64,000 nucleotides of DNA, from positions 3,526,001-3,590,000 of the forward strand of contig JBAJFG010000172.1 in assembly GCA_037903475.1 (NCBI GenBank), read 5' to 3'. The stretch comes from Ancylostoma caninum (taxonomy: Eukaryota > Nematoda > Chromadorea > Rhabditida > Ancylostomatidae). The notes beneath the pieces are model-generated. The model worked only from the letters and a program-made list of their open reading frames with translations. It did no database searches and was not told the origin of the DNA. Below are positions 24,301 to 37,560 of the stretch, in pieces. Position numbers and translations under genes: made by a program. Position 1 is the first letter of the stretch, and every line of letters starts with the position of its first letter.

Positions 24301-25636
24301 CAAAAGACCGGAAAGTTCAAGGAAATTTCGAGAACAAAAGAAGTCTATGAGATAGGTGCAGACATAGATGTAAAGTTGTACTAGAAGGAAAATCGTTCAA
24401 TTTCTGGTTTCTAAAGCTTAGAATACGAGCCAAACCTAATCCATTCAGGTGGTAATGAAATTACTAGTATAATAAAAGATAATATAACACATTTACGTAA
24501 GAGCTGCCACGTGTAATCGAACCGACAACTCACATGAAAATAATGTGTTCAAATAAGGAAACTCAATTAAGTAAGTCACGTGAAGGCACAACAGCTGAAT
24601 TCTGAGCTGTTTGCCCAAACACACCCAGACAGTTGCTCTCTGGAGCCCGGCTACTTCGTAGTAGATGCCTGGAAACAAAGGCACCTACCAGCAACTCCAT
24701 CCGTGAGACGGTGCCAGACGAAAGGGGGCGGAGCCGCACTTTTTGAACTAGTGCTAGATTGACATTTACATATTTAGTCTGTGATGGCATAAATAAGCAT
24801 CTAATGACTTTCTGAGGAGTACTGCTTCATGTGAATTAAGTCTTTGTGGCAGTAAAAAGAATTAAAAGGAGCAAATATTAAATATAAATAAATAATTGTT
24901 GTAAACATAAACAAACTACTGGAACGGCATAAACTTCTCCATTCCAAGAGACGGATGCAGATTTAAAGAAAATGTGAAAGGATAGCTATTTAATTTTCAT
25001 TCGAATAGCCGAACAGTGCTTGTAGTTAAGCCACGCCCCTTGGGGAAAGGGACACGACAGATTCTGTATTTTCTCGACTCTGTTTATTCCTTACGTAACG
25101 CTATCCCAGAAAAAAAATCATTTCCAAAAGCTGTTGATGTGATCGTAGCATTTCCAGGCATTTTGGGTCCCAGCGCGAAATTACACGCTGTGTGTAGGCT
25201 CTATAGGGCCACAGATATGCTATTTTTAAAGTATTTAAATGCTACTTTTAAGGTATTTAACTGTGAAGAATAACTAGGCTAGATGGAGATTTATGTAGTA
25301 TGGACAGGTAACGCCGTAAACATCAAATTTCCAGGACGTTCCAGGAATAATGGTGCTATTTTAGCTATTTAATAGCATCTGTTTCCCAGAAACTCATTAA
25401 ATTCGAGGGCTATATCGTCCAGAATGGGGGTCAACAAGGATAAGAGTTTCCTAGAATAGGATAATGATTTTCAGATAAATTTAGAAGGGCAACATTGAAT
25501 GAGCAACGCCCACGGCTCAGTTGTAGTGTAGCCACGCCCATCAAAGTTCACTGTCACCAACTTCTACGTCATCAAGGCCTTATCGGAGCTTCAGTTCATC
25601 CTAGAAAGTACCCTGTCCATCTAAAAGACGCTTAAA

Positions 25637-28600
25637 CTAACGACGAACGGGCGCGATGTCAGTGCGTCTCGACGAAAGGGCGAATAAATTATCGGCGAAG
25701 ACGACGTCTTCGTCAGGGGTACAAAAACAAATCGAATCGTCGTCGTCGAGCGGAGAATTCCGCACCCGGACGGGGTTCGCCGAGAGCGAAAACTAACCCA
25801 CTGACGGACGGGGTCGCGTCGCGTAAATATTTGTTGATTTAAATGCAAATACGGAAGAGACTTTGCGTGTGATAGCCATGGAAAACAGAGAAATCCCACG
25901 AAACATGGAAATGTCACGTGAGCTGCGAGATTACACGAATAACACTCTCGCGTGATCCTTGTGAGAGGCGAAAAATGGTGGAAACTCGTCGAATAGAGGC
26001 AATTTCCCAGAAATATGTATTATCGAGAAAATGAGAAATGCATTTCAGAGCCTAATCTGCTTGACGCTCTAATCCTAGAAAAACCAGAGAACGTGAGATC
26101 AAATGGGAAAACTTGGGAAAAGGGCATTTTTTGCGGAGATGCGGGGTAGAAAATTGGAAATTGCTTCCGGAACGACCTTAAGGAATGAACCAACACAGTA
26201 TTAACATCACAAAGAAGAGTGCTGTAGGGAATGAGAGCATTTCTTTAGGGAATAATGGCTTGCGGTTGAACCGAAGCAGCAAAAGGTGACCAGGAACCCT
26301 AATGAGGTGTTATTCAGAAATTTCTACAAATTCACATGAAAAATAGGGAAAGATTTATCTATCAAAGCGGACTAATTGCATAAGCGATGGAGTAGTAAAG
26401 GCTTAAAGTCAGGAGAAGGGCAGCACAAAGGCAGCACCTCCTGCGTTTCAGGCTGTGGCAGCTTCTAGCAGCTTTACCTATGTCCATGTCAAGTATGCAA
26501 CAACTCCATTAGAATAGTTTTTTTTTTCGAGTGGTGGGGGGGGGAGGAGGGGAGTGTTCTCATTGGGTATGGATAACCAGAAATTCAATGAATAAAATTA
26601 ATTGTGGGAGAAAATCGTGAGAAGTAAATTTCAAAAAAAAAAAAAGATCTGCAAAAACGAAGGTTCGAAAAATACCCTACAAATTACTGTACGGTACTGT
26701 AGAAAATACTAAATACATATACAATCACTTTTACCAAAGACCCATCCTTAATATCTAGATACCCAGTAAGGTTTTAAAATATTTTTTTGAGACCTAGGCG
26801 ATCAAGCGGTCTTTAAAGTTTCTAGGTAGTGCCGCTAGTAGCGCAGCAATAACAATTCTGTAGCAAAACAGCGATCATATAGAATTACTGAACTGAACAA
26901 CGCCATAAAAAATACCTTGGCGTCAATTATTCTGTCCCGGCCAAAGCAGCAAAAAAGATCTCCGGCTTTCTGTTCGGCGACCAGCGATTCCTCATGCTCA
27001 GAGGTTCATCAACAATTCATTTATAACTAGGCATTGGTATTGTTCTTTTAGTGCTCAATGATCGGTGCATGAATAAACAATCAAATAAATAGCCGCGCTG
27101 TGCTTTAGGCCTTAGCGTATGGTCTGGAAGGGTTAGGATTTCTATCTCCCCCCCCCCCTCACCTCAAATTTTCGAAATTAAGCTCACTCAGCATGCTGTA
27201 GACACTACACAAATTGAATTATTCAAAGACGTAAGTAGTGCTGTCTAGAAAAATTCGCAAGAAGCCAAACACATCGACGACTCCACGTAGTGAGAGGAGT
27301 TGGAGTGCCAAGGATTAACTAATTCCGGCTAGACACCCGAAAACAATGGGGGCGTGTCCTGGGAAGGAATTCACGATTCTCAGAAAAAGAACACCTGAAC
27401 GCAGAGAATAGGGCAGCTGGAACCGCGTGTCCTGGAGAGGAAGTTTGGCGAAGTTCCTCGAAGGAGGAACATGAGAACTATGATCTGGATCGCTGCAACT
27501 AGTCATGCGTGAGGATTCCGAGGATTCATGCCGAGAGGCGGATAATAATAAGAAATTCAGATTTTCTATGCGACAACGCTGTGGGTAAACATGGGATCTT
27601 GGAAGTGTGTGATTATTGTCGCCAGCTGGAAATATCGTATCTTTGAGGTTCTATTACCTGGATATGCTTGGATGATTCCGGATACAATAGAGGAAGTAGT
27701 GAAGGCCACAAAAACCTGTTTAGAAGCCCGTAAAAGGATGAATGAAAGGAATTTCTTGGGACATTGAGGTTTTTCTCACAAGAAGGGGAGGATCTACCTA
27801 ACGTACCGTGTAATTACAGCATATCACAAACATACATCGGGGAGAAACTCAAAGATCTCTAGAAACAGCACATGAATGGCTATTTTTCTCGTAATTAGCC
27901 TTGGATACGCAAAGAAATGAGAGTTGTGACAGCTAAAAATCGAAACTAGTGATCCAGAAATTGCCAGGAGTCTGAACATTATCGTTTCAGAGCGACATAA
28001 GTTACATTAAGCATTATTTTTTTTTGAAAAGCACAGAAAATAGTAATGAAAGGAGGCGAACTGGGAAGAGAGGAGTACACGATTTTTTTAAGCGATGGTT
28101 GTGCAGAAAATTACTGGACAACGTGATCTGCACAGCCATATCTCGACTGTTTGTAAACAAAAACTACAAGGACTGCACGATTTTATGTCTTGCATATTTG
28201 CCAAAATTGTTCAATGGTCAACGTCTCTTTTTCTCAGGAGACAGAGAAGAAATTTATGGATTACTGGACCGAGACAACTACCAAAAGAAGGCGTCAACGA
28301 CATTCAGTATATTGAGCCTCCAGAATTTTTCGCCTTCGTCCTACACGCTTCCAGATGTTCGGAAGCAGAAAACAGCAGGAACTTCCTCCTGACAGCATTG
28401 TAAGGCCATGATTTTTTTCGGATTTTCAATTCTTTCCGGAAAATGTTATAAGGAAAGCTTGGTAGCGAATTTTGCCTTGTAGTACCTAATTTCCGAGGTA
28501 CCTCAGTAACCTTGCAATAAAATCCTGAAAGCCGGAAATCGATATACATGGAAATTTACTGGATTCCCTAATGTAAAAACCTTTAGATTAATGATGCCAA

Positions 28601-29849
28601 TAAATTCTTTTTGTGATCCAAAAATGAAAACCATAAAAGCCTGTAAAGCCTAAAATGAGAAGGCACAACCACAAAGAGAGTGGGCGTGGCAATGCTACAA
28701 GAGACGTTATGTTGTCAATTTGGCTTCATGCAGTTGACACTACTGAATTTTTTCAGATGCGTAGGTGACCAAAAAATTCAGTCATATGGCTCATTTCTCG
28801 AACCCTTTAATGGTTTTGTAAAAGGCTTCTGGTAGAACTAAATCTCTTGCTTATGTTGCACTAATTTTATTATCGGTGTAAATCAAATAGATAGATAAAC
28901 AAACAAACAAGTAAATAATAACGTCTACTAACGTGTAGACCTCCTTGTCTCCATTGAATCAAATTAAAAGCTCAGTGAAAAGTGTACTACAGCCGTAGGT
29001 GGAATTCAAATAGAGTTCAAAAATCAAAATTTTTCTAGCTCTGTTCAAAATACAACTTATTACTCTAAATAAAAAAGGTATAGTGTAGAAAATTCTGCAG
29101 AACTCAAAGCGAATTGAGATCTCGCTGCAATAAACGATGCAGGATTGACCTGAATAACGAATTTCAGCCTATATACATTCTTTGTGACGAAAAATTAACA
29201 CGTCTGCAATTGCAGACTGTGACAAATTGCTCGACACGAAGGACACATTTCCTCTTTGGTGCATTGCACTATAGTAATTATACAGCTGAAGCAGAAGCAC
29301 TGGACACGCAATGTCCTTAAGCAGACAAAGGAAGTACTTCAAGTGCAATGAAATTAAAATTCCTAGCGATTTTTCCGACGTCTTATCAAAATTTCCTTAT
29401 CGACAATTTTTTTCTGGAGAAGTAGAAAAATCCAGGAATTTAAAGTATAGCCAGCCATGCAGGATGAAACGACCCGAAGGAAATAGTACAGTGGGCGGGT
29501 AAGTGCCCGCCCACACAGTACAACTGCCACTCCCAGTGCCCTTCGTGTTCCTTATTAAAGCGGAAAAATCGATGACATCAGGAACAGATGTCCTGGAGAC
29601 TGCCAGGTTCAGCACACTGGCGAAAAACACGAACTCGTCACGAAATGAGGTTTCGAGGCGGGAGACATCAGCTGCTTGTTGTTCGCTGCTTCGCCGCTCA
29701 GTAGCTCGAAGTTCTGGACGAGTTGTCTTGTTGTTGTCGTTGTCTACGTCGTCATAGCCATACTTACATGCGAAGTAGCCGCATAAACAGCAAAGTTCGC
29801 TGTTCGAGCAGCAGAATTCAAGACGCTCGAGTGCCTCGAGTGCCTCCTT
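25637..29849 (-). CDS. Tentative gene (3' part): five phase-linked exons, possible membrane protein
   Basis: In coding order: 29849-29768, 27715-27658, 27492-27395, 26996-26916, 25792-25637 (TAG). Phases link as 2-0, 0-1, 1-0, 0-0, 0-stop, giving about 157 open codons. Donors are good (GTAAGTATGG, GTAATAGAA, GTGTTC, GTATTT); the acceptor of the fourth exon is weak. Joining the second and third exons creates a hydrophobic stretch (VFVAFTTSSIVSGIIQAYP + AIQIIVLMFLL) that could be one or two membrane segments. The C-terminus is acidic then basic (DDDD..., ending VRR) with a Cys-rich patch (LFCCFG). I do not recognise the family. Upstream exons might lie at 32.8-33.4 kb. A plus-strand exon chain sits inside the first intron, so at least one of the two models may be wrong. 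Confidence 0.3.
28238..29320 (+). CDS. Tentative gene (3' part): three phase-linked exons
   Basis: Exons 28238-28399, 28757-28817 and 29168-29320 (TAA) have strong acceptors (CTCTTTTTCTCAG, GAATTTTTTCAG, GAATTTCAG) and donors (GTAAGGCC, GTAAAAGG), with phases 2-2, 2-0, 0-stop and about 124 open codons. A possible preceding exon lies near 28095-28140. The predicted protein is soluble-looking, with no recognised domain. It lies within an intron of the tentative minus-strand gene. Nested opposite-strand genes exist in nematodes, but chance open frames are also plausible. Confidence 0.25.
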
Positions 29850-32800
29850 CTAGGGGAGGCGGAAGTAAAAACGCGAGTGGATTCAGATTCGCTGAGAGAT
29901 TCAGATTCAATTATGGGGCATTACGATGGAGGCGCTTTGGACGTGTATGTCGAAGAAATTAGTCGTGAGAGCCGGAAATTTGGCGTGGAATCGGCAAAAA
30001 CGACTAGATACATGCACTGGAACCATGTTTAGAGTGCTACATTTGATTTCCGTCAACAATTTTCTCGCGGAAGGTCACCAGTGCAACAAAGACCCGGAAC
30101 TTATTCGGGCCATTCCCTAGGGATATTTGAGGGTGCAGGGCTTGAAAACACCTAGACAAGAGAGTTGATTGGTTTGCAGTGGCAATTCGGCTTTTCAGTG
30201 TAGTTAATTAAGTAAATTTCCAGGAATTCTCGCAAATACAAAGCGAAATAAAGCGGAAATTCTCTACCAGGTCCTTGAAGCCCTTCAGGTGCAACCAGGA
30301 AGGATCCAGAACCTTCTTCAGCTTCTACAAATACAACAAAACAGAGCTAGAACAATGAAATAACTCAGAAATGGTGTAAAAAGAAGGAAAATAATGGGGA
30401 GATAGGGGGATATCACAGAAATAGGGGGATATCACAGAAAACAGCGTTACGCCGGGAAAATCCTGGAAATTTCCGCGCTTTATCTGCGGTTTCCATGGAG
30501 ATTTGCTATCTATGCATGTACATATATGCACTTTTGAAAATGTCATCGCTATTAGAAATCATGCTTCCATGACAACAATGGATTTTTAGGAAATTTATTG
30601 TTTCTGTCTACTATATCCGGAATCTACGATAGGCAGAACATTTATTGAATAAACAAATAGATAAATAAGTAAACAAATTCTTGAAATACCTACTACATAT
30701 GTATAGGGAAAAGATTTAGGAATCATACAACAGGCCCAACTCCCCCTCTATAAGTCAAATGTCCAGAGAAACTTCTGGAGCAAAAAAGATAAAGGTCCAC
30801 AGTCACAACATAAGCGTTAATTATAGAGTGAATATTTCAAAAAAAAAGAATAAAAATCAAAAAGTGGGCAAGGACAAGAGAAAATAGCCTCTATGCTAGA
30901 TCCTATGTACGTATGGCATACTTTGGGTCGAATGGAGACCGAATAGTTAAACTTATTAAACTATTAATTCGTAACCTAATGCAAAAAAAATCAAATATTC
31001 AAAGAAGAGGAAAATCTAAGTGTCTTCTTACCATCCTGTAAGGGCTGTAGTGCTCGCTCTACTTCGAATATTCGAATTTTCAACCTATTCAAAATCGAAT
31101 GCTCGAGTATGTTAGTAAGCATAGTGGCCGGGGGGGTCGAAAGCCGACAGGGAATTGAAGCAAACAGGGGTGCTTCGAGCTGAGAAGGGTGTGGCTAGGT
31201 GGAGCTTGGGGTAATTATAAATAAGAATAAACATTTAAATGAGTAAAAATAAGTATACATAGAATGTTAATAAGAAGTGGCACGCAATGAAAATGGGATA
31301 CTGGTAGTTTTCACCTGAAATGTGGAATAATTCTATAAAAAACCTTACATAATCATCTCCAAATAATTACTTTAGGATACCCAAGGGATATAAGGATTCA
31401 GAGGTGTTAATATGTCTGTTTTGACGTTTCGATGTCCTTTTCCTTGAGAACTTTAACATAATGACAACTGTCACGGACATTTTTTCCCAAAGGACAGGAT
31501 CAAATGTCAACAATTTCAGGAGTAACGAGGGCACTCGAGATGCCTGCACTTAAACGTCCCCTTTGAGGTGGAAAGAAAAAGAAATTTACACTGTCCGACC
31601 ATGTTTTTTCTAGGATTACCTGGATAGGTAAAATATGGCTTTTCTGGGGAATCAGTCACATTAAATTCGATAAGGATTAGGGTAATAAGAGTACGAGACG
31701 GTAAATTGTAACCCTACTCCAAGAAATATCAATAGCCGGGAAGATTATCCTGGATTCAGACAAACGATCATGTCCATAGATCGAGCAAATGCCGAGTATA
31801 AGCAACACTTTCCTAGTAACCAACATTATAGGGATAAAGTAGACGAGTTCCCAGCTGCTCCAAGACCACAAACGTTGGCCCCGCCTCTTTTTCCAGGTCA
31901 AAAAGTTGTTTACCTCAACAGGTGTTTCATCGTTTCAAAAATGTTCGGCTCTGTTTGAATACAAGGAGGTGGCGAAACTGGTTTAGAACGTGCCGAAATG
32001 ACGAAGAACTACGTGGTTCCCTCTTAGAATCCGCATCTATAAAACACGTCCAGGTAAACAAATTTTTGTCCACGAAAATTTGGAGAATAACACTTGTGTA
32101 CGGGAAAACATGTTTTATTCACAGTTCAGTGATTTTTTGGAAAAATGTGATTTGTTCTGGAATTCCGTTAGTTTCCAAATGGGCTTCAAAGAAGTGCTGG
32201 AACTGTTTCAACTATGGGCTAAGCAATTTGCTGGCACATAGTCCCTTCTTGGGTGGAATTAATACTTCTTTTCCAGAAATAGGCTGAAAAAATGGCCGAA
32301 AAATAGTCCTTTACGTTTCCACGAACCCAAGAACAGTGGATTTCAAAAACATTGGGATTTGAAGTTCTACGATAAGATACAAATAAAAAGAGACCACAAC
32401 TAAACCCCACCAGTAGAGTAATTTTAACGATTAACGAACTTTTAATGGAACCTACAATCCGTTGTCACCCTTCCTGGGAAGTTCCTCGTCTCTCGTGAAA
32501 TTCAAATCCCAAGTAAATCAAAAGGATCCAAAAATCCAAGCCAAGAGCCGAAGATCCTCCCCTACAGGCTTATTAGGAAGGTTGGAGAAATGAAGAATAA
32601 ATAAGAGAGAATGCTTGCTTTTGGACCATTGTTAACGATTAACGAAAACTTAACGAAGCCTACGAGTCCTGCAGCACTGGCCTCTGCTCCAATGCCATCC
32701 TCGACGAACGAATCCTTGAAAAAACTGCTTCTAGTTACTTAGCCCAGAAGCCTTTCAAGCCTTAAGCTGCCAGCAATAGCTTAGTCAGCTTTGTTTTTTG

Positions 32801-34176
32801 TGGATAAGCTCCTAGACAGCTTTGTTTTCAACCCACATACTTCAGCTGTTCACGTCTCTCACACGTTGTTTGCTTGTTTTTCCCAGGTAACTGTGCTGAT
32901 AAGGAAGTCATCGCATTAACTGGGAGATCAGCAGCGAACTGAGCGATTTTCGGTGCTGAGCGAATGATTCGGTTTCCTCTACGGATTCCCTCGGTGAGAC
33001 AGGGATAATCGGTCCAGTAACAATTTCTCATGGATACTGGGAAAAGCTCGATTCTGAATAGATTCTAAGTAGCACGTAGAATTTAGTGGAAAAAGGGACG
33101 ATGAGGCGCTGCACCAAAAAAAGGCATGCCATTAACGATGTCTCATGCATCCAAGAAATCCGGAAAACAACTCGTGATTCATCCAGGTCGGATGTACTCA
33201 CACAATTAGCCCATTTCTACGGTGAATACACGAAAATTAGATGGTGGCGATCTCTGGATAGCAGCAGCTCTCGGATCCGGGCTCTAGCAGCTTTGCAGAT
33301 GCTTGTTATGAGAGGCGTCTGGCGGAAAACTCGTCCATTTGGCCGCGAAAACTGAGGATGCTGCTTAGAAAGATGGAATCATGGATGTACATGCCAATGA
33401 TCACACCATAAAAGGGGTCTGGCACACCGCGTTATTCAGGTACATACCATTTCAGGTCCAGAAATTCAGATAATGACTAAAAAACGCCCATCCATGGATA
33501 AAACCCATGGTTAGTGGGTAGATCTAGGGACCACAGTCAGATTTATGTTGTTTTTTTTTCGTTTTTCATTTAGTAATTCCACGATCTTACTTAATTCATC
33601 CATATTTATCCCTTTCATCCATATTTATAGTTTCTGAACCTAAAAAAACCGCGAAAAATGCAGGAGTTCAAAAAGGCAAGAAGGGCGAACAACAAGTACA
33701 TATTACTCTTTGTGTCAGCTAGTAAAAGTATTTTACCAAATTTTCTTCCAGGAACGAACAAGTTGCCTTCTATTATTGTACTAGAATTTTAGAAAATATT
33801 TTTCACTATCCTCAGAAGTTCAAAAAGCTGATTCCAGGTGACGTGGAGATTCCCTTTGAGAGAACTAAACTCTGAGTTACAAATAAAAGAAGTGAGAATC
33901 TCACTATGAAAAGAGACAGTTGTTAATAACTTATGATTCGTGACTAGTGAGGGATGGACGGAAGTGCAAGTGTTCTCAAGATTCACATGTGTAGTACTTT
34001 GTGAATAGAGTTCTGAGAAAAAACCGCCCGAACAGACCGAACTCGTTCAGAGTTGTGCGATTTTACTAATGAACACTCGTTTGCCATCATCACTATTACT
34101 ACTACAGCTTATTTACAAATGCATACACTTCAAAAGTACTCGGTCCTGCAGATCGCTTACTTATTTTATCGTTCGC

Positions 34177-34211
<35 letters not shown>

Positions 34212-36285
34212 CACGTGTTCAGAGACGACATGATGTGCCGCGACTAGCGTGGAGTGAAGAATAAATGTGAATTCTGCCCCTATACGAAGCAATTCCCCTA
34301 CAATCACCTGAATTTCCATTTTTCCATGAGAAAACCTCAAAGGAAATGGAAAAAATGGGAAAACAAGGAAAACTTCAAAATAACGAACAAGGTTGAAAAG
34401 GTGGTCAAGAGAAGAACGTTGTACTGTTGGGGGGTGAAGATGCTTGACGGCGACTAAAATGTGATCAGGACCCTTCACCACTCCTGAAGTGAATCAATAA
34501 AGGCAGGAAATTGCCGCAGAATCCTTGGTAAATGACGTCTACATGTTACAAGGAAATGACGATATCGAGGAAGCCGCAGCGCGCGGAAATCCCACATTTT
34601 TCCGAGAAAATAAGCCGTCTACGGTGTTGATTGGCTGTCAATTCGGTATATTCATGGAAATTTATTCCGTGTTTGTCCATAGCGCATCCTGAATGCGATA
34701 AAAATGATAATGAGAAATTGATTATTAGGCTTCATCGCATGAATTCCTTACGCCCGGAAGCACAGCTCCAAATTCGAGCTCTATGCGTGTTTTCCAGCCG
34801 AGGAAGCTCTCTGCTATTTTGACCCTCGGAAGTATTATAATGAATTCAATATAGGCATAGAAAACTGGAAGGAATACTATCTGATATGAGTGATACGAAG
34901 TAAAATATAAGCTGAGGCGTTTGCTCAAAAGAACTGTTGCTTCCATGGAAACAAGAGAATATCTTTCAGGATTTTCCTCAACTGATCAGAGAACATCTAA
35001 AGCTTCTTTTTTCCTCAGATAAGGAGAGCTCGAGAGCTGAAGTGGATAAACATCAGGTTTTTCCTGTAGATTCCTGGATTCTGGAAGAACTTTTCCATGG
35101 TTCTCCGGGGAGTTTTCCGAAAACTTGTGAAAATTAGTGTTGTAATCTGCAAAATCCGATGAGACTGGGAGAGTTTCTGAGAGAACTAGCGCTATTTTTC
35201 ATGTTGTCGAGCGACTTTCAACATAGAGGCTGAAATTTCCCTCGGAATAGAGACTTTTCCACAATTTTCTGGCATTACAGAGGTTTTGCAGCTGAGAGGA
35301 AACTATTTTTTTTGTCGAATCCAATTTTTTCGAAGTTACTTTTGGAAAATATTATATTTTTAATACTACTATATTTCAGTGTCGAATAGCGGGGAAATTA
35401 TAGGAAATCGAGAGCCGAATCAACAACATAAGAGGCGAATGTGCAAAATAACGACCACCCCCTGATTGCTGTGCTCAGTGAGCCGTGGGAAAGGACAGCT
35501 CGAAGGCCATCAACTGGCATAAATATGGCTAGCAAAACAACCTCACTAGCTTACACACTAAAATGCAAGCGTACTACGTGGCACACGACATTATCCAGGA
35601 GATCCAGACCATGAACAACTCGTCAAGAGCTGTGCGAAAAAGCCTGGTGGTGCTCAGAGAGCTGCGTCGAGTAAAAACACTTGTGAAGCACGCCGGAAAT
35701 GCGTCGCCGAACCCCCCCCCCCCGTCCCCCGCCCCACTCTCTCATCACTCCACTTCATCGTTATTGTTTGTGGATGGCCGGGAAGAGCAGGAGAGGGTGG
35801 GGAGGCGAGACGAGAACGAGTAGCGCTCAGCAACAAGGAGAAAAATAAACATGAAACTAATCCTTACCACGCCTCGTGGGGATTCAAAGACCTACAAGCA
35901 AGACGTCCTGGATTACAGGGCAGCCCCAGGAAAATGGAGATTCTTCGTAAATATTTTCATCTACAGAGAAGCCGTTAATGAAAATATGACGCCGTGGCTG
36001 CAACAAATTAGTAAACAAAAATTCTTCAGAGCAGTTTTTTTCCATGTCACTGATTCAACGAAATTCAAACTATGCTCACAAGACAGAAATCCTAGGCAGA
36101 AAATCTAACTCATCAAAAAACCAACCGGATGTGAGAAATTCAAGACCTATAAAGGCAAACATAAGACCTATAAAGGGACCAAGACCAGCTCAGACAATTT
36201 TTCGCAAGGACTGCAGCAGAAAACCGGAAGAACCGACAGGTGATCCGCGGCCCTTCCGGCTTCCTGCTGCATTTCTTCCGACTAG
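29850..36285. other. Repeat-bearing region without a firm gene
   Basis: Features seen are a 20-bp tandem duplication at about 30408-30440 (ATAGGGGGATATCACAGAA twice), two direct copies of TTAACGATTAACGA at about 32424 and 32632, and a TTTA array at 34176-34213. Exon-like pieces on the minus strand lie at 32828-33031 (67-codon ORF with ATG after a TTTTCCCAG acceptor), 33200-33353 and 33450-33478. A plus-strand ATG-started frame begins at 35563. None forms a chain I can defend. Confidence 0.3.
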
Positions 36286-36373
36286 CAGCCGCGGTCCTTC
36301 CGAATAGCCGCTGCGGTCCTTCCGAATAACTGCTGCGGTTCTACCGGTTTACTGCTGCGGTCCTTCCGACATT
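36286..36373 (+). repeat. 22-bp GC-rich minisatellite
   Basis: About four tandem units of roughly 22 bp share the core CTGCGGTCCTTCCGAATA, with variants such as TGCGGTTCTACCGGTTTA. Looser copies extend left to about 36235. It stands out from the AT-rich surroundings. Confidence 0.75.
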
Positions 36374-37523
36374 TTGTCTGAGTGTGAAGATAGGGCTACT
36401 AAAAAGTCATGTAGGTAATCCTCGAAAAATGCACCAGAAATAATAGAAAAAGTGGCGATATGAGGCAATTAAGGGACAGCTTGCACCCAGAAAAAGGCTC
36501 TGTAATCTAATATAATATTGATATAACTTGATAGGATCTAAATCTAATAGACCCTTAACATCCAGAAACAGCAGTTTTAGGTGAAAATGCCAATCGCCAA
36601 AAGGTTGCGGTTATACTTCATATCGAGTATAACAGCCTGCCCCCCTCCCCCCGCTCACGTCGTTCAAGCAGTTACGATTTCAATACGTATTGATTAGAAA
36701 TGCAGCGACGCCAGCGATTCCCTGCCTATAATCGATAGGTATCGAAATCGATATCGACAGCGACAGCAACAAAGGGTACTGTACTTCACGAGAAGTTTAG
36801 TCGTAGCCGAAGAGGGGAAGCTGGGGGGGGGGGGAGCAAAAAATGAATGAACAATTCAAATTTAAAAGATTATTGAAAATCGAAGTCCGGAAAATCATGG
36901 GAAAATTACTGGGAAACATGTGTAAAATCTTCTGTTTAACGATACCCGAGGTTGATAAACTCCTTTATTCCTTAAAAATCCTTACTAAATGACAGTCGTG
37001 CATGGAGTCTATTGGTAAATAGTTGACTGATAATGGGAAAACAATTTTTAATGGGAACGAAGGATCAGAAATTCATTCTGCATAGGTTTCTTTTGATTTT
37101 ATGTTCAAGGATAAGCACGAGGGAATTTTCCATGCAGTCCCTACTGGCTCTAGCTCATCCACAAGTAGGATCACCTAGTACATGATAGCAACCCCAAAAA
37201 AAGGGAGGAAATATGGAAAGTCCAGGGATAATTGTGAGAAAAATACATCCAGGAAAAGCTGGAGGAAACCAGGATATTGCTACTGAGAAAACGGTGATTT
37301 GTCTCACGAGGATGTGAGAACATGAAAGGGTAAAGCGCAAGAGGATGTTTCATTCAGGCTAAGTAACGATGATTGGGTCGTAGTTTTCCCTGTATTCACA
37401 TTTTCCTGAATTTCCCAGGAAAACTCAGGCAGGCATGTCTCCAAACGCTAAGAACTCGTAAAGCAACAAGGCCATCCAGAAATTATGCCAGTTCCACGCC
37501 ACCCATTATGAATAGTTTATGAG

Positions 37524-37560
37524 GGAGCAGAAAGGGCGTAAGGAACGCCCTTTCTGCTCC
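37524..37560. repeat. Perfect 16-bp-stem hairpin
   Basis: GGAGCAGAAAGGGCGT is followed by a 5-base loop (AAGGA) and the exact complement ACGCCCTTTCTGCTCC, then GCACCCCCC. It resembles a bacterial terminator, but the setting is eukaryotic. Its stem is too short for a microRNA precursor. Most likely it is a tiny fold-back or the tip of a decayed element. Confidence 0.8.

Larger units (their letters stand above)
16567..25636. other. Gene-poor region with isolated exon candidates
   Basis: No gene can be assembled over this 9 kb. Isolated plausible pieces are: plus-strand acceptor at 16900 followed by a short open exon; minus-strand 17343-17390 with a GTGAGC donor; plus-strand 18008-18070 (listed separately); plus-strand ORF 17561-17848 (95 codons, no ATG); plus-strand ORF 19441-19626 with ATG; minus-strand 19559-19804 containing a hydrophobic run (SLGSVLLVISTVSYVFIMFV) behind a good acceptor; and a plus-strand terminal-type exon from 20995. 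None joins in a tested phase chain. Confidence 0.3.

Noticed and set aside
37524..37560. Rho-independent transcription terminator
   Set aside because: The hairpin is perfect, but the window is eukaryotic and the run after it is C, not T.
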